Source: Schoenoplectus triqueter | Taxonomy: Eukaryota > Streptophyta > Magnoliopsida > Poales > Cyperaceae | DNA length: 26,711 nucleotides | NCBI GenBank assembly: GCA_964058805.1 | Contig: CAXKVV010001202.1 | Location: forward strand, 1 to 26,711 | Direction: 5' to 3' | The notes under the pieces: generated by a model | What the model was told of the DNA's origin: nothing | The model's input: the letters and a program-made list of their open reading frames with translations, nothing else | Database searches by the model: none | Made by a program: the position numbers and the translations under genes | Part shown: piece after piece, positions 9,189 to 19,847 of the stretch | How positions within the stretch are numbered: position 1 is the stretch's first letter | How the letters are laid out: each line of letters starts with the position of its first letter

Positions 9189-11468
9189 CTAATCATATTT
9201 AATTACTTTTTTGAGGAAAATCATATTTAATTATTCGAGTAGGGAACCGGAGTACTATTTGTTTTGATTTGATATTCAAATCACAACCAGGGATTGTCAA
9301 TTCATGTTGGACAAGGAATCAGAATTAAAAAAAAAACATGTTGAATTATCTTTTCTTTTTTTTAAAGGGAGAACTTTTTTTTAGAGAAATTGTCTTCAGA
9401 TTTTAGTTCTATTTTCAAAATGAAAATGGGAGATTAGAATTTTATCTTTTCCAAATTAGAAAAATAAAGACCTCATGTCCTCATGTCATTTTCATGCAAT
9501 ACTTTGTCAACATTTTTGAACTCCCAAAATCAGTTTGTAATAATTGGGAGCAAATTTACTATGAGTTTAATTAAGTTCACGAAAGTTCTTAATGAACTTA
9601 ACTGAAAATATATATTTTGTTGTTTTCAAATTTTTTATTTCTACTACAATAGAGTTTATATATTAAAATCTTATATAATACAAAGACAGAGACAATGTAT
9701 CCTTTGCACTTGTCAATACGATGCAAATATTTTTGTAACTGTCTGATGAATGCTCAGAATTTTTTTTAATTAATCTCTGATTACCACAGTAAATCTACCA
9801 TGAGTTTATAAGTTTAAACACGTGGAGACTGTAGTGAGCTAATACCGTACATATATGGTATACACATGGTGGCCAGAGTAAGTCTACAATATTTTCTTTC
9901 TTTATAGCTTTTTAATTTTGAATTTTGATTTTTTTAAGATGAATTAAAGTAATAATAAAATAATAATTTTTGCATATGAAATAAATCATTTTCAAAAATA
10001 CAAAATAAGTACTTGAAAAACACTAATAATAGAATAATTTTAGAACATAAATTGAAGTTTGAGGAAGATTAATTATATTTTTTTTGTAAAACTTACTCAG
10101 ATTTCCGTGAGTTTAAGTTAAATTCACGATAGATTTACTCTAATATTCAGAATTTATTAAAAAAAAATCTTTTCTAGGCATTAATTAGATAAGATGAGTC
10201 AGTTACTGAAGTATACGCGTCATAAAATTTAGACACATTAGATAAGATCAGCCAATCAATAAGTTGCAGGAATTAATACATTGTCTCAAAGACATTTTTG
10301 TTATTTTAATTTTAGCCCAATAATATATGCATGAAAGGGATTTTTATGGTGTACAATTAATGAAAATATTTGGTAGTGGAAACAAATGCAGTTTATGTCC
10401 TAATCCTCCCAATTAAATCAATGAAAAAGACTCAGTAGCGACATAATTGAGATAAAACTCAATTTATCCAAATAAGACAATCAACAATGCATAAAATGAA
10501 CTATGGGTTAAATACCTAAAATTTGGAAGCGGGGTAAAGGCAGGTGCTTCTATAGATCACCTATTATTGTCCACTTAGCATCTTTGACCATTCAATATCA
10601 TCTATTTATAGTGACAAAAACCGGTTAACTAAAAGCATTAATTGACTTGGTCCCTCCTTTTTCTAACGTTTGAAAAAACAAATTATTTGGACAGGAGAAA
10701 TAATCAAATTATAATAGTTTACCAAGTTCAAAACTATTTACTAATTGAATAGTAAATAATAATAATAATAATTTAATATATATTCTTATCTAATAAAAAC
10801 TATCAAAATTGATAATATCCTTTTACATATTAAAAATCAACAAAATAAAACTCAAAGTAATAAATAATCAAGTCGATGAAGAAAATTTTTCTTTATAAAA
10901 CTTCACATTTTAAAAATGTTTGCATAATTCTTTTATTATCTATTATATTAAATAATATTTTTTAATTAAAATAATCAAACAATTAGAAAGAAAAAAAAGT
11001 TGATTCAAAGAAGAAATGTTAGCAAAATCTTAATTTAAAAGTACTATTTTTTTTTAATTCAGGAGGAACATTTACCTCCCGTGATATTAGTTAGATCCGC
11101 CCTGGATATAATTCCCTTCATTACAAAGGTAGCTAGATGGAGAAATGTTATGTATCGTCGATTTTTTGAGATCACAGTAGATAGAAACTGAGCATCTGAC
11201 TTGCAAATACGTTTGGATCTTGCAAAAAGTAGTGTAAAAATAGAAAAATTGAGAATAGTAAAATAATAGTAATTTTTAGATTAATATGAGGATAGTGAAA
11301 ATGTAGTTCTATTTCAAATGATATGAATGTTGTTTGGATTATATAAAAATAGCAACTAATCCAAATGGTAGAAATTTTAGAATAATAGCTATTTTATTTC
11401 TTACGTGAAATAGTAAAATAGTAGCAATTATTCTTATTATTCTGAAATAATAAATTTGTGTTTGGATT
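9189..11468. other. AT-rich intergenic region
   Basis: No gene is recognised. At 11093-11103 the sequence GATCCGCCCTG resembles the end of a hAT-type element, but I could not find its partner terminus, so it is only an orphan end. From about 11200 the sequence repeats TTTGGATT / AATCCAAA words flanking AT-rich palindromic stretches, suggesting an old MITE into which the next element inserted. Confidence 0.4.
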
Positions 11469-11476
11469 GCAGTTGC

Positions 11477-11920
11477 CACTGGCGGACCCAATATAATCCA
11501 GGGGGGGCACGTGCCCCCCTGGATTTTGAAAAATAATGTTTTTCGGTAATGTTTTCGGTAATTGGCTCCCCCCTGAAAATTTTTTTTGCCCCCCCCCCCC
11601 CTAAATTGTCTGGTTATTTTTATTGAGAAAAAAATATTTAATACCGTGCATAATGAAATAATTATGCAAAGATATCAAAATATAAAGTTACTTAGTCGAA
11701 AACTTTGTTCATCAATTTGATTATCTATTACTTTGAGCTTTATTTTATTATTATTTTAATATATAAAATATTATTATTTAATAAAAAAATTATTAGTTAA
11801 GTATATATATTAAATTATTAATTTTTTTATTTAGTATCCGATTAGTTAATGGGTTTGAACCCGATAAACCATTACAATCCGATAATTGGCCCCCCCATCA
11901 AAATCCTAGATCCGCCACTG
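11477..11920. mobile_element. Non-autonomous hAT element with perfect 8-bp TSD
   Basis: The inverted ends are CACTGGCGGACC on the left and GATCCGCCACTG on the right, flanked by the identical 8-mer GCAGTTGC at 11469-11476 and 11921-11928. An 8-bp duplication plus CA(C/G)TGGCGGA ends is diagnostic for the hAT superfamily. The 444-bp element has no transposase. G- and C-rich subterminal stretches occur at both ends, including a long palindrome at 11496-11524 and a 13-C run near 11589-11601. Confidence 0.92.
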
Positions 11921-12323
11921 GCAGTTGCTATTCCAAATGTGTTGTTTGTAGGAGTAATATCAGCAGTTACTAACTAATAGCTAACTACAGATTCTGACTA
12001 AAGGGACCCTTGACTAAATGCACCGAGCTATGAACATTCAAGTTCCATTCATTGTAGATATCGATGGAAGTACTTCAAGACAAAAGCAATTAATATGTGT
12101 AGGTGCAGTATATAAACCTGTATAATTTGTACCAGAAGCATTTAATACATATATACTTCCCATACAAAAATATGCTAAAAAGAGGTCAAAATTAAGGAAA
12201 CACTCAGAAATCCTGGATTCTCCTGTATATACATGCAATCATGAATTCCATTATATATTTAGGAGAAAATTCAATATGCATGCTCAAGGCAACAACTGAA
12301 ACATTGTTATTCATCAGATCATG

Positions 12324-12325
<2 letters not shown>

Positions 12326-12369
<44 letters not shown>
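12326..12369. repeat. (TA)22 microsatellite
   Basis: A pure TA run of about 44 bp immediately left of the foldback MITE at 12376. The interval 11929-12325 before it shows no gene; its minus-strand reading frames are driven by AT-rich sequence. Confidence 0.95.
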
Positions 12370-12373
<4 letters not shown>

Positions 12374-12375
12374 TA

Positions 12376-12762
12376 GAGTATGGTGCTTTGTAAAGCATAA
12401 GAGTGTTGTGTGTTTTGCGCTTTATTATTAATTTTAAGTCAGAAATAATTGATCCAAACCGCTCAATCTAATCTCCATATCCAAATCTAAATCAAATTTT
12501 ATATTTTTTGAAATTCATTTGCTATTTTTTAGGATAGGGGAAAAATCATCATTTTTGGATGAATCAAAATTCTCAGATCAAATCATTTTTCTCCTCACCA
12601 GAAAAAATAGCAAAAACATTTAAAAAAATATAAATTTTGGTTTACTAATAGATTTTGATATGAAGATTAGATTGAACGGTTCAGATCGGTCATTTCTGAC
12701 TTAAAATTAAGAATAGAGCGCAAAGCACATAACATCTCTGTGCTTTGCAAAGCATCATAGTC
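12376..12762. mobile_element. Foldback MITE, long inverted arms
   Basis: The left arm beginning GAGTATGGTGCTTTGTAAAG pairs over about 105 bp with the right arm, whose complement begins GACTATGATGCTTTGCAAAG. Shared internal blocks include TTTTAAGTCAGAAAT and CAATCTAATCT. The 387-bp element has no coding capacity. Its tip (GCTTTGYAAAGCA) resembles the MITE that starts only 17 bp further on, so both probably belong to one superfamily. I could not define a target-site duplication. Confidence 0.8.
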
Positions 12763-12778
12763 GGACTACATATATAGA

Positions 12779-13185
12779 GGGTGAGGTTACGATGCTTTAC
12801 AAAGTAAAGAATCAATTTTGTTTTGGCATAAGATTTTATATTCTAATGGATTAAATGGTCTATCTAAGTTACTCAATAATTTTTTATGTTAAAATCTTGT
12901 GGGATATTAAATTTCATAATTTTTTGAGTTTTCTAGCTATTTTTAAATTATTTTTAAAAACAACCCTAAAATAAATCATTTTCTTACATTTTACAAAGCT
13001 ATTTTTAAACATAATTTAAAAAATAGTTAGGAAGCTCAAAAAATCATAAAATTTAATATCCCACAAGATTTTAACATAAACAAATTATTGAATAACTTAT
13101 ATAGATCATTAAAGCCGTCGGGATATGAAATCTCATGTCAAAGCAAAATATGTTATTTACTTTACAAAGCATCATAACCTCACCC
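12779..13185. mobile_element. Foldback MITE, family A copy 1
   Basis: The left tip GGGTGAGGTTACGATGCTTT matches the complement of the right tip, GGGTGAGGTTATGATGCTTT, with one difference. Pairing continues through nearly the whole 407 bp, including TTTATGTTAAAATCTTGTGG in both arms. It is the same family as the copy at 23962-24358. The target duplication is unclear because both flanks are (TA)-rich. A hAT-type element later inserted exactly at its right end, using the terminal CCC as part of its 8-bp target. Confidence 0.85.
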
Positions 13186-14112
13186 ATATATAGGGGTATC
13201 AATTATCGACCCGACCCGACCTGCCATGACCTGAAGATAAATGGGTCGAGTATGGGTTTAATTTTTTTGACCCGAATCGGGTTTGGGTCAACCTGACCTG
13301 ACCTGATTAATTATAATTTTTAAAGTATTTTTATGATTTAGTACTAATTAAAATTTAATTATACACTAATTATATACTAATTAAGATTAATTATAAATTA
13401 ATAAATATTTAATTACTTAAAATTATATAAAAATAATTAATAAATATTTAATTATTTTACACAGGTCGGGCCGAGTCGACCCATGACCCGATCGGGTCGG
13501 GTATGGGTTAAGATTTTTTGACCCGAACTTAATCGGGTCGGGTTCGGATCAGGTCAATAATAATAATAAAATAATATGACTCGACCCATTGACACCAGAT
13601 TTTTTATTTTAGTAAATAAAATAAATAAATATAACAAATGATCACCTCTCTCCTCACTTTTGTATTCATGCCATTTCATTTTACACCGAATCTCTCTCCC
13701 CTCCCTTCTCCTCTCTATCAAAAATATGAATTTTCCCCCCAATTTTTTAGATCTAATTCATTTTTGCTCCAATTTATAAACCGTTTGCGTGAAACTTTTT
13801 ATCGTTAGAAGGAGAGTCGAAAAAACCCGTTGATTCGTTATTTCGAAGGTAATTTTTGATTTTAAATTTAAATCCGAATTTATCAAAATTAGTAATTTTG
13901 ATAGATTTAATTAGTATAATTATAGTGATATGGTATGGCATGAACACTGATGAGCACTTGAGTCAGCCATTATCGCACACCTGTGGATGAGTTATCGTAC
14001 GTACCACATTCACACCAGAGTATCCGAGCGGTTAGTATTTAACCAATCTACTTTTTATTAATTAAACTCTTCACATAACTAGCGTTATAAAATAAAAAAA
14101 TTATATATGCAG

Positions 14113-14715
14113 ATGTTTCGTTTGGTGAAAAATACAACCACCGCCATTGATTGGCTTATGAAGCCCGGGCATGCAACGTTTGGCAATCATGAATTGCGTC
14201 AGATAAAATATTTGATGGGTGATTTAGGTCATCCATATATTTTCACTTCGATGCTTGCTTCTGTAGGTTAATATTTAAATTTTTAATTTTAACTTGTGTG
14301 TATTTTTAATTTAACTGATTTTTGATAATTTAATTCATGTTAATATGTGTAATTTACTCGTACAGGTCATCCGACGGATCCTGAGGACATCGATATCTCT
14401 GCCGATGACCGTCCGATCAGCGGCACGCCCGACCCGGGGCCGAAGCCGACGACTGATGAGTTCGACTTTTTCTAGGGAGATTTCATGTCGTACTCTCAGC
14501 TCATAAGTTAGATGAGCCTCGATCCGGGTGTTGGGACCTCCGGTACCCAATATGATGCTCCGCGCGCATCATCATACGACACTCCTGGTCCATCCACCCG
14601 AGTGCCCGAGACGCTGACACCGCCGGACGCAAGACACGAGCGTCCTCGCTGTGAAATTCGGTCGAGAGACACGTATAGTATGTCTCTCATTCGGAGGATG
14701 TTTCGTAGGTGTTGA
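14113..14715 (+). pseudogene. Decayed, possibly captured gene fragment inside the composite hAT element
   Basis: A plausible exon 14113-14266 follows a GCAG acceptor, begins MFRLVKNTTTAIDWLMKPG and ends at a GT donor. The next exon opens at 14366 after TACAG, and splicing restores a Gly codon (S-V-G-H-P). The frame then runs to 14715 but is broken by two in-frame TAG codons (14473-14475 and 14509-14511). After the second stop it continues for 67 codons rich in Pro, Ser, Thr and Arg and ends in TGA. Base composition is strikingly GC- and CpG-rich against AT-rich surroundings. I do not recognise the family; it could be the tail of an element-encoded protein or a captured host exon. A similar broken frame may exist upstream (about 13930-14030). 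Confidence 0.45.
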
Positions 14716-14999
14716 TGTATTTTTTTAGACTGTTGTTTGTATCGACTTTTTTAGACTGTTCATATATATATTTTTACATCGACTGTTCTTTATATCGACT
14801 TTATATCATTTTTTACATTACCATAAAAAAATTTAAATCATTAACAACAAAAAATAATAATAATTTTTATATAATATAATCATCATTTATCCAATATAAT
14901 TTCATATCAAATAATAATCATTTACATAACAAAATTAATTTCATATAACATAATAACTAACTAACTTAATAATTTTGAAAACATAAAAAAAAATTACCC

Positions 15000-15083
15000 G
15001 GACCCGAGCTTCAAACTCGGGTCCATGTTTTTTTTGTTTCTGTGTAAAAAAATAATTCGGACCCGAGTTTCTAACTCGGATCT
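15000..15083. repeat. Two related hairpins in the composite element
   Basis: GGACCCGAG (15000-15008) pairs perfectly with CTCGGGTCC (15016-15024) around a 7-nt loop. A second, slightly diverged copy, GACCCGAGTT..AACTCGGATC, lies at 15060-15083. Their duplication suggests a functional or amplified element of the gene relic's 3' region or of the transposon end. Confidence 0.7.
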
Positions 15084-15196
15084 GGCTATAAATGCAAAAG
15101 TGAGGACAGAGATGACCAATTTGCTATATTTATTTATTTTATTTACTAAAATAGAAAAAATCTGCATTGACACCCCTACCCATATATATATATATA

Positions 15197-15554
15197 GTAA
15201 GATTTCGTAAGTTTAACTCAAAAATTATATCAAATCATCTCTAAAATTTAATTTATCATGCTCATTAAATTCTTTATATGAAAATCTTATGGGATGCAAA
15301 AATTTAGAGTATTTTGAGATTTTAAGTCACCATTTTTATTTTTTTAAAATGATGTTCAAGTATTAAATATATTATTATTATTATTATTATTAGAGCTGAT
15401 TTTTAAAAATTAAAAATCATGACTTAAAAAGCTCAAAACACTCCAAATTTTTGTATCCCACGAAGTTTTCACATAAAGAATTTAATGAGCATGATAAATT
15501 AAAATTTGGAGATAATTTGATATATTTTTTGAGTTAATCTCATAATATTTTTAC
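15197..15554. mobile_element. Foldback MITE with arms of about 165 bp
   Basis: The left arm (starting GTAAGATTTCGTAAG) and the right arm (complement starting GTAAAAATATTATGAG) match over about 165 bp. Identical blocks include TTTATCATGCTCATTAAATT. A short (ATT)n tract sits near the loop. There is no coding capacity, and target duplications cannot be read because the left flank is (TA)n. Words such as AAAATCTTATGGGAT resemble family A, suggesting distant kinship. Confidence 0.8.
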
Positions 15555-15561
15555 TCTTTCA

Positions 15562-15609
<48 letters not shown>
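15562..15609. repeat. Compound (CT)12(AT)12 microsatellite
   Basis: A CT run (15562-15585) passes directly into an AT run (15586-15609), immediately right of the foldback MITE. Confidence 0.95.
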
Positions 15610-15888
15610 CCAACTTCTTAATTATTTGAAGTTCTTATTTGATTTACTTTTCTGTCTGCTACATGCCTACAACTATAGCCTACAGTGAAAAGAATATTAT
15701 TCTCAATATAATTATAAAATGGTCAAATTGTGAAATAAAATTGGAGATTAATTCCTTATTGATGTGTTTGTTGTTTTCATTAAGAAGAAAATGTTTAATA
15801 TGGTAACCAATAATTAATCAATCAAAGAGCAATATAAAATGTGATATTCTGCAAAGAAAAAATATGTAGTTTCTGATGTAATTCAAAC

Positions 15889-16887
15889 CAGTGATTTCAG
15901 TAACGTACTATTCACAATATAAATTGTACGATACGGTACGAGTCTAACAGAGAACGATGTGAACTGTAATATTGTATCGGATGATCAGTGAATCGTTGGA
16001 ATCGGCACGATACAGAGGTGCAATACGCGTATTGTATCGTATCGAAGGATACAACGATTCAGCGATAGCCAATGAAAATCGCGTTCCACTTAAAATAATC
16101 CTGTCGTCCACGCTTCGTCAATCCTGCCATTTTTATCGCACGAGATCAAAGAAATTGCCTCGCTCCTACACTCCTTAAGGCACAAGCAGAGATAGACGGA
16201 GAGAGATCACCATCGCCAGTACGCCCCCCCCCCCCCCCCCCCCTCCTGTCCACACATCAGGTTAGTTATTTAAATATTGCAGAATCTTTCTAAATTACTG
16301 TTTCCTTTTGCCTGTGATTTGTCTGTACTTTGCTATTTTAAATTACCACTTCCCTTTTCTGTTTTAATTTGTTATTTATATTTAAATAGTCAAAACTTGT
16401 ACCATAAATGAAATTTACTCTCATAAGGTACTATGTAGTATATGTACAGTACTGCAGTATGGGCTAGTGTACTGTAGCACAGTTATACAGTATGTGTAAT
16501 TGTGTATGAAACTATGAATCATGATATTTAATCTCTGGTGTAATGTTCAGTATGTGTTAGTGTATTAGTGTGAAACTCGTATGACCTAATTATGGCTTGA
16601 AAAGTACAAATAAAGTTTTCTATTATTTATGTACTGCTCTGTGAACATATTAGAAAATAGAATTATGACTTTATATGGTTTTCTATATGTTTAATGGTCA
16701 TATAGTATGTGACTTAACGTTACGTCATAGAAATATGATATATTTTGTTATTGGAACTTTGTTTAATGAAATTCATTCGTAATTAGTTATATTACTTAAT
16801 TTCTAGAATAACTTAGCGTATTTTAAACAATTTGATACGATACTAAGTACTATGATACACGATACATTGTACGATTCGAAATCATTG
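15889..16887. mobile_element. Non-autonomous hAT element with perfect 8-bp TSD
   Basis: Ends CAGTGATTTCAG and (complement) CAATGATTTCGAA are flanked by ATTCAAAC at 15881-15888 and 16888-16895. Subterminal regions are full of GTACGATAC / GTATCGTATC words in both orientations, as expected for transposase-binding sites. The 999-bp interior has a 20-C run at 16224-16243, a perfect palindrome CAATACGCGTATTG (16021-16034) and a short open frame (15972-16178) without recognisable motif. A donor-like CAG/GTTAGT near 16260 could be the remnant of a leader exon of the parental gene. No transposase domain is visible. Confidence 0.9.
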
Positions 16888-16895
16888 ATTCAAAC

Positions 16896-17919
16896 TAAGT
16901 TTATTCAATAGCTAGCTATATATATTAGCTATATTAACTCATGCAGTAAGAGTTTCTAGCTTTCTCATTTTAGGGTGTTGAAGAAAAATCCACTTAATAA
17001 TCTATAATAAACAAACATGAAGGTCAATCAACATTCATGTTATAACATCAACATGAAATCCTTAAATTTATTTTGATTATTTAAAAATGTTGGACTGATC
17101 TTAGCAATTTTTTAATTAGAAAACAAATGTTTTCTTTCGCAATCTTAAAAAAATACAAAAATTTAGTATATTTTAAACATTAAAAAATAACCTACTAGTT
17201 CCAAAGATGATTTAACAACTTTCCTTCATTTTGAATATGCTTTTCAACTGCCACGCCGCTAAAGCCCGGATACACTCCAGTAAAGTTGGCTTCATGTGGT
17301 GGGATTAATTTGTTATATTTGTATATCATACATGTACGTCGAGTTACCTGATATTGGCATAATATGATATTTGTAATGGGTTTAATTAGTAATAACGGAA
17401 TGCGGTCGTTGGACAGATGGCATAATGTTAAGCGATTAACCGTTATACGGCCGATTAATTGAATTTTACGGATAATTTAACGTTCATACTTTAATGTATA
17501 AAAATATTAATAATTCTAATAAAACACAATTACATAATTGATAGTATTTTTGTTATTGATTTTATTTTAAAAATTATAAATAGAAATTAAATTATCGAAT
17601 TCATGGTCTTTTCAGACATATAAAAAATATGTAATTTCATGAATGTTTGATTGAGTAAAAAAAAACTCCGTCCGTGTTGACTAGTTTCGGCACAGTCTGT
17701 CGCAAGTCAGGAAAAAAAATGAGGATTATGGTGGGTGTGGTGAGCCCGACATTAAAATAATTGATCTTTATGGAGGGCAACTATTTTCTGTTGAGAGTTT
17801 TTAAAAGTTAATCACAACGGTTGTGGAGAAGTCTAAACATAAATTCTGATGCATAGTGGTTTATTGTTGTTAAATCACGACCACTGATCTTTGATTGAAC
17901 AGATCAGATCAAAAGTACT
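16896..17919. other. Intergenic, no gene recognised
   Basis: AT-rich sequence without a supported reading frame. A patch at 17395-17480, rich in CGATTAA / TAACGG words, hints at another transposon remnant, but no termini were found. Confidence 0.4.
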
Positions 17920-18000
17920 CCACCTGGAGAGCTTCTTTTGCTCTCTAGAGGATGTCGTTCCTCTTTATGGAAATGAAGCTCAGTCAAATTTCGTTGGGGC

Positions 18001-18152
18001 ATCACCCTCTTAGCGACACGTCATATCAGAACCCAGATATGGTGATAAGAGAATAAAGATCGGATTACCATCACTTTAGTGGCGCACCATATCAGAACCC
18101 CGATATGATGATAAGCGAGCGAGGGCCGGATCACCATTACCTTAGTGACGCG
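18001..18152 (+). repeat. Tandem repeats in the LINE 5' leader (period about 63-66 bp)
   Basis: Three diverged units begin near 18001, 18064 and 18130 with ATCACC/ATTACC...TTAGYGRCRC. The first two include CATATCAGAACCC and GATATGRTGATAAG; the third is partial. Such leader repeats are typical of this LINE family and probably belong to its promoter region. Confidence 0.75.
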
Positions 18153-19847
18153 CTTGGATGTAGTGTCAAATGAATAAGAGTTTTTGTACTTGATTTGACG
18201 AGTGCGAGGGGCAAGGAAGCTAGTTGGGGAAAGTAAAATTTATTTAGGTAGTTGAAATGTAGGGTCCTTAACAGATAAGTTAAGAGAGTTAGTTGATACT
18301 GCGATTAGGAGACGTATGAATATCTTATGCGCTCAAGAGACTAAATAGACGGGTCAGAAAGACAAGGAGGTGGGGAATACGAGATTCAAACTGTGATATG
18401 CAGGAAAAAGACAAAATAGAAATAATGTAGGCATCTTATTTAATAAGAGTTTTAAGAATGAAGTTATCGTAGTTATGCAACAAGAGGATATGATCATCAT
18501 GATAAAATTAATTATTGAAGTTTGATCTTGAACATCATCAGTGCATATACCCCATAAGTAGGCTTGAGCGATGATGTCAAAAAATAATTCTGGGAAGACT
18601 TAGAGGATATGGTTAGAGCAGTGCCTAACAATGATTTTTTTTTCATTGGAGAGCTAGAAGGGGATTTAAGAGGGTACATGAGAGTTTTTGATATAATGAA
18701 AAAAACCAAGAGGGAGATTTTTTTTTAATTTCGTTGTAGCTTACAATCTCATGGTACCGAACACCTTCTTTAGAAAGAAAAAAATTCTCATTTAATTACT
18801 TTTAATAGTGGCCAACACTCGATCTAGATCGATTTTATCCTAATTATAAGGGAGGAAAGACCAAATTACAAGAATTGTAAGGTTATATGAGTGTGTCATC
18901 ACACAACATAAACTTTTGATGACTAAATTTTGTTTTTAGGTATATGTCCAACGAGATAGAGGCATAAAAATCACTTGAACGAAGTGGTGAAACCTCAAAG
19001 GGGATGTTTCTTAGGTGTTTAAGAATAAAGTTATTACAGAAGGACCGTGGAACACAGATGAATATGCAGATAGTATGTGGAAGAAGATGACGACTCATTT
19101 TCGGAAGATAGCTATAGAGGTGTTTGGAGTAATCGGAGGAAATAAACATGAACTAGACGCTTGGTGGTGGAATGATAACGTACAAAAGACTATCAGTAAG
19201 AAGAAAGAATACTACGAACGTTTACATCACCATGGAAGTGATGAAAACATATAGAAGTACAAAAAAAGAAATACAAAGAAAGCTATAAGTGAGGCAAGAG
19301 AGCAGACATACATGAAACTATATCAAAAACTAGATACAAAAGAGTATGAAATTGACATCTACAAGATGACTAAACTTTGAGAAAGGAAGACAATAGACTG
19401 AGAATAAACTTTGATGAAGGATGATGATATTAAGAACATATTGAGAATAATACTTTGACAAACTGTTAAATGAAGAGAGTGAGAAAATTACGGTCGAGTT
19501 AGACGACTTATTTGATGATACCAACCGGTGATTTATTCGGTGAATTCAAGAGTCAGAGGTGAAAGAAGCTTTAAAAAAGATAAAAACTGATAAGACGTTA
19601 CGACTTGATGACATCTCAATTGAGATATGGAGATCTTTTAGAAATGTAGCAATAGTGCAGCTCACTAAGCTATTTAATATCATTTTTTGGTTCAATAAGA
19701 TACCTGATGAGTGGAGAAGAAGTATATTAATACCAATCTTTAAGAATAAATGAGATATTTAAATTTATACTAATTACAAAGAAATTAAACTCATGAGTCA
19801 TACCATGAAACTTTGGGAGAGAGTGATCGAGCATCGTTTAAAAAAAC

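Larger units (their letters stand above)
13191..15178. mobile_element. Composite non-autonomous hAT-type element with perfect 8-bp TSD
   Basis: The left end TAGGGGTATCAATTATCG and the right end (complement TAGGGGTGTCAATGC) share 13 terminal bases with one mismatch and are flanked by CCCATATA at 13183-13190 and 15179-15186. The 1988-bp unit looks composite. Its first about 406 bp (to 13596) form a MITE-like piece rich in GGGTCGGGT words, ending in CGACCCATTGACACC. From 13597 a 66-nt arm is an inverted copy of 15095-15163. So the left tip of a second element seems lost, fused to the right end of the first. The interior carries a decayed gene fragment (14113-14715) and two hairpins near 15000-15083. 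No transposase domain is recognised. Confidence 0.85.

Noticed and set aside
11093..11103. hAT-like end GATCCGCCCTG
   Set aside because: No matching opposite terminus or target duplication could be found, so no element was called.
11850..11870. tRNA T-arm-like word GGGTTTGAACCCG
   Set aside because: Falls inside the hAT element and no acceptor stem or anticodon arm can be placed around it.
12038..12398. Two minus-strand frames near the (TA)n tract
   Set aside because: One is largely a translation of the TA microsatellite, and neither shows any domain.
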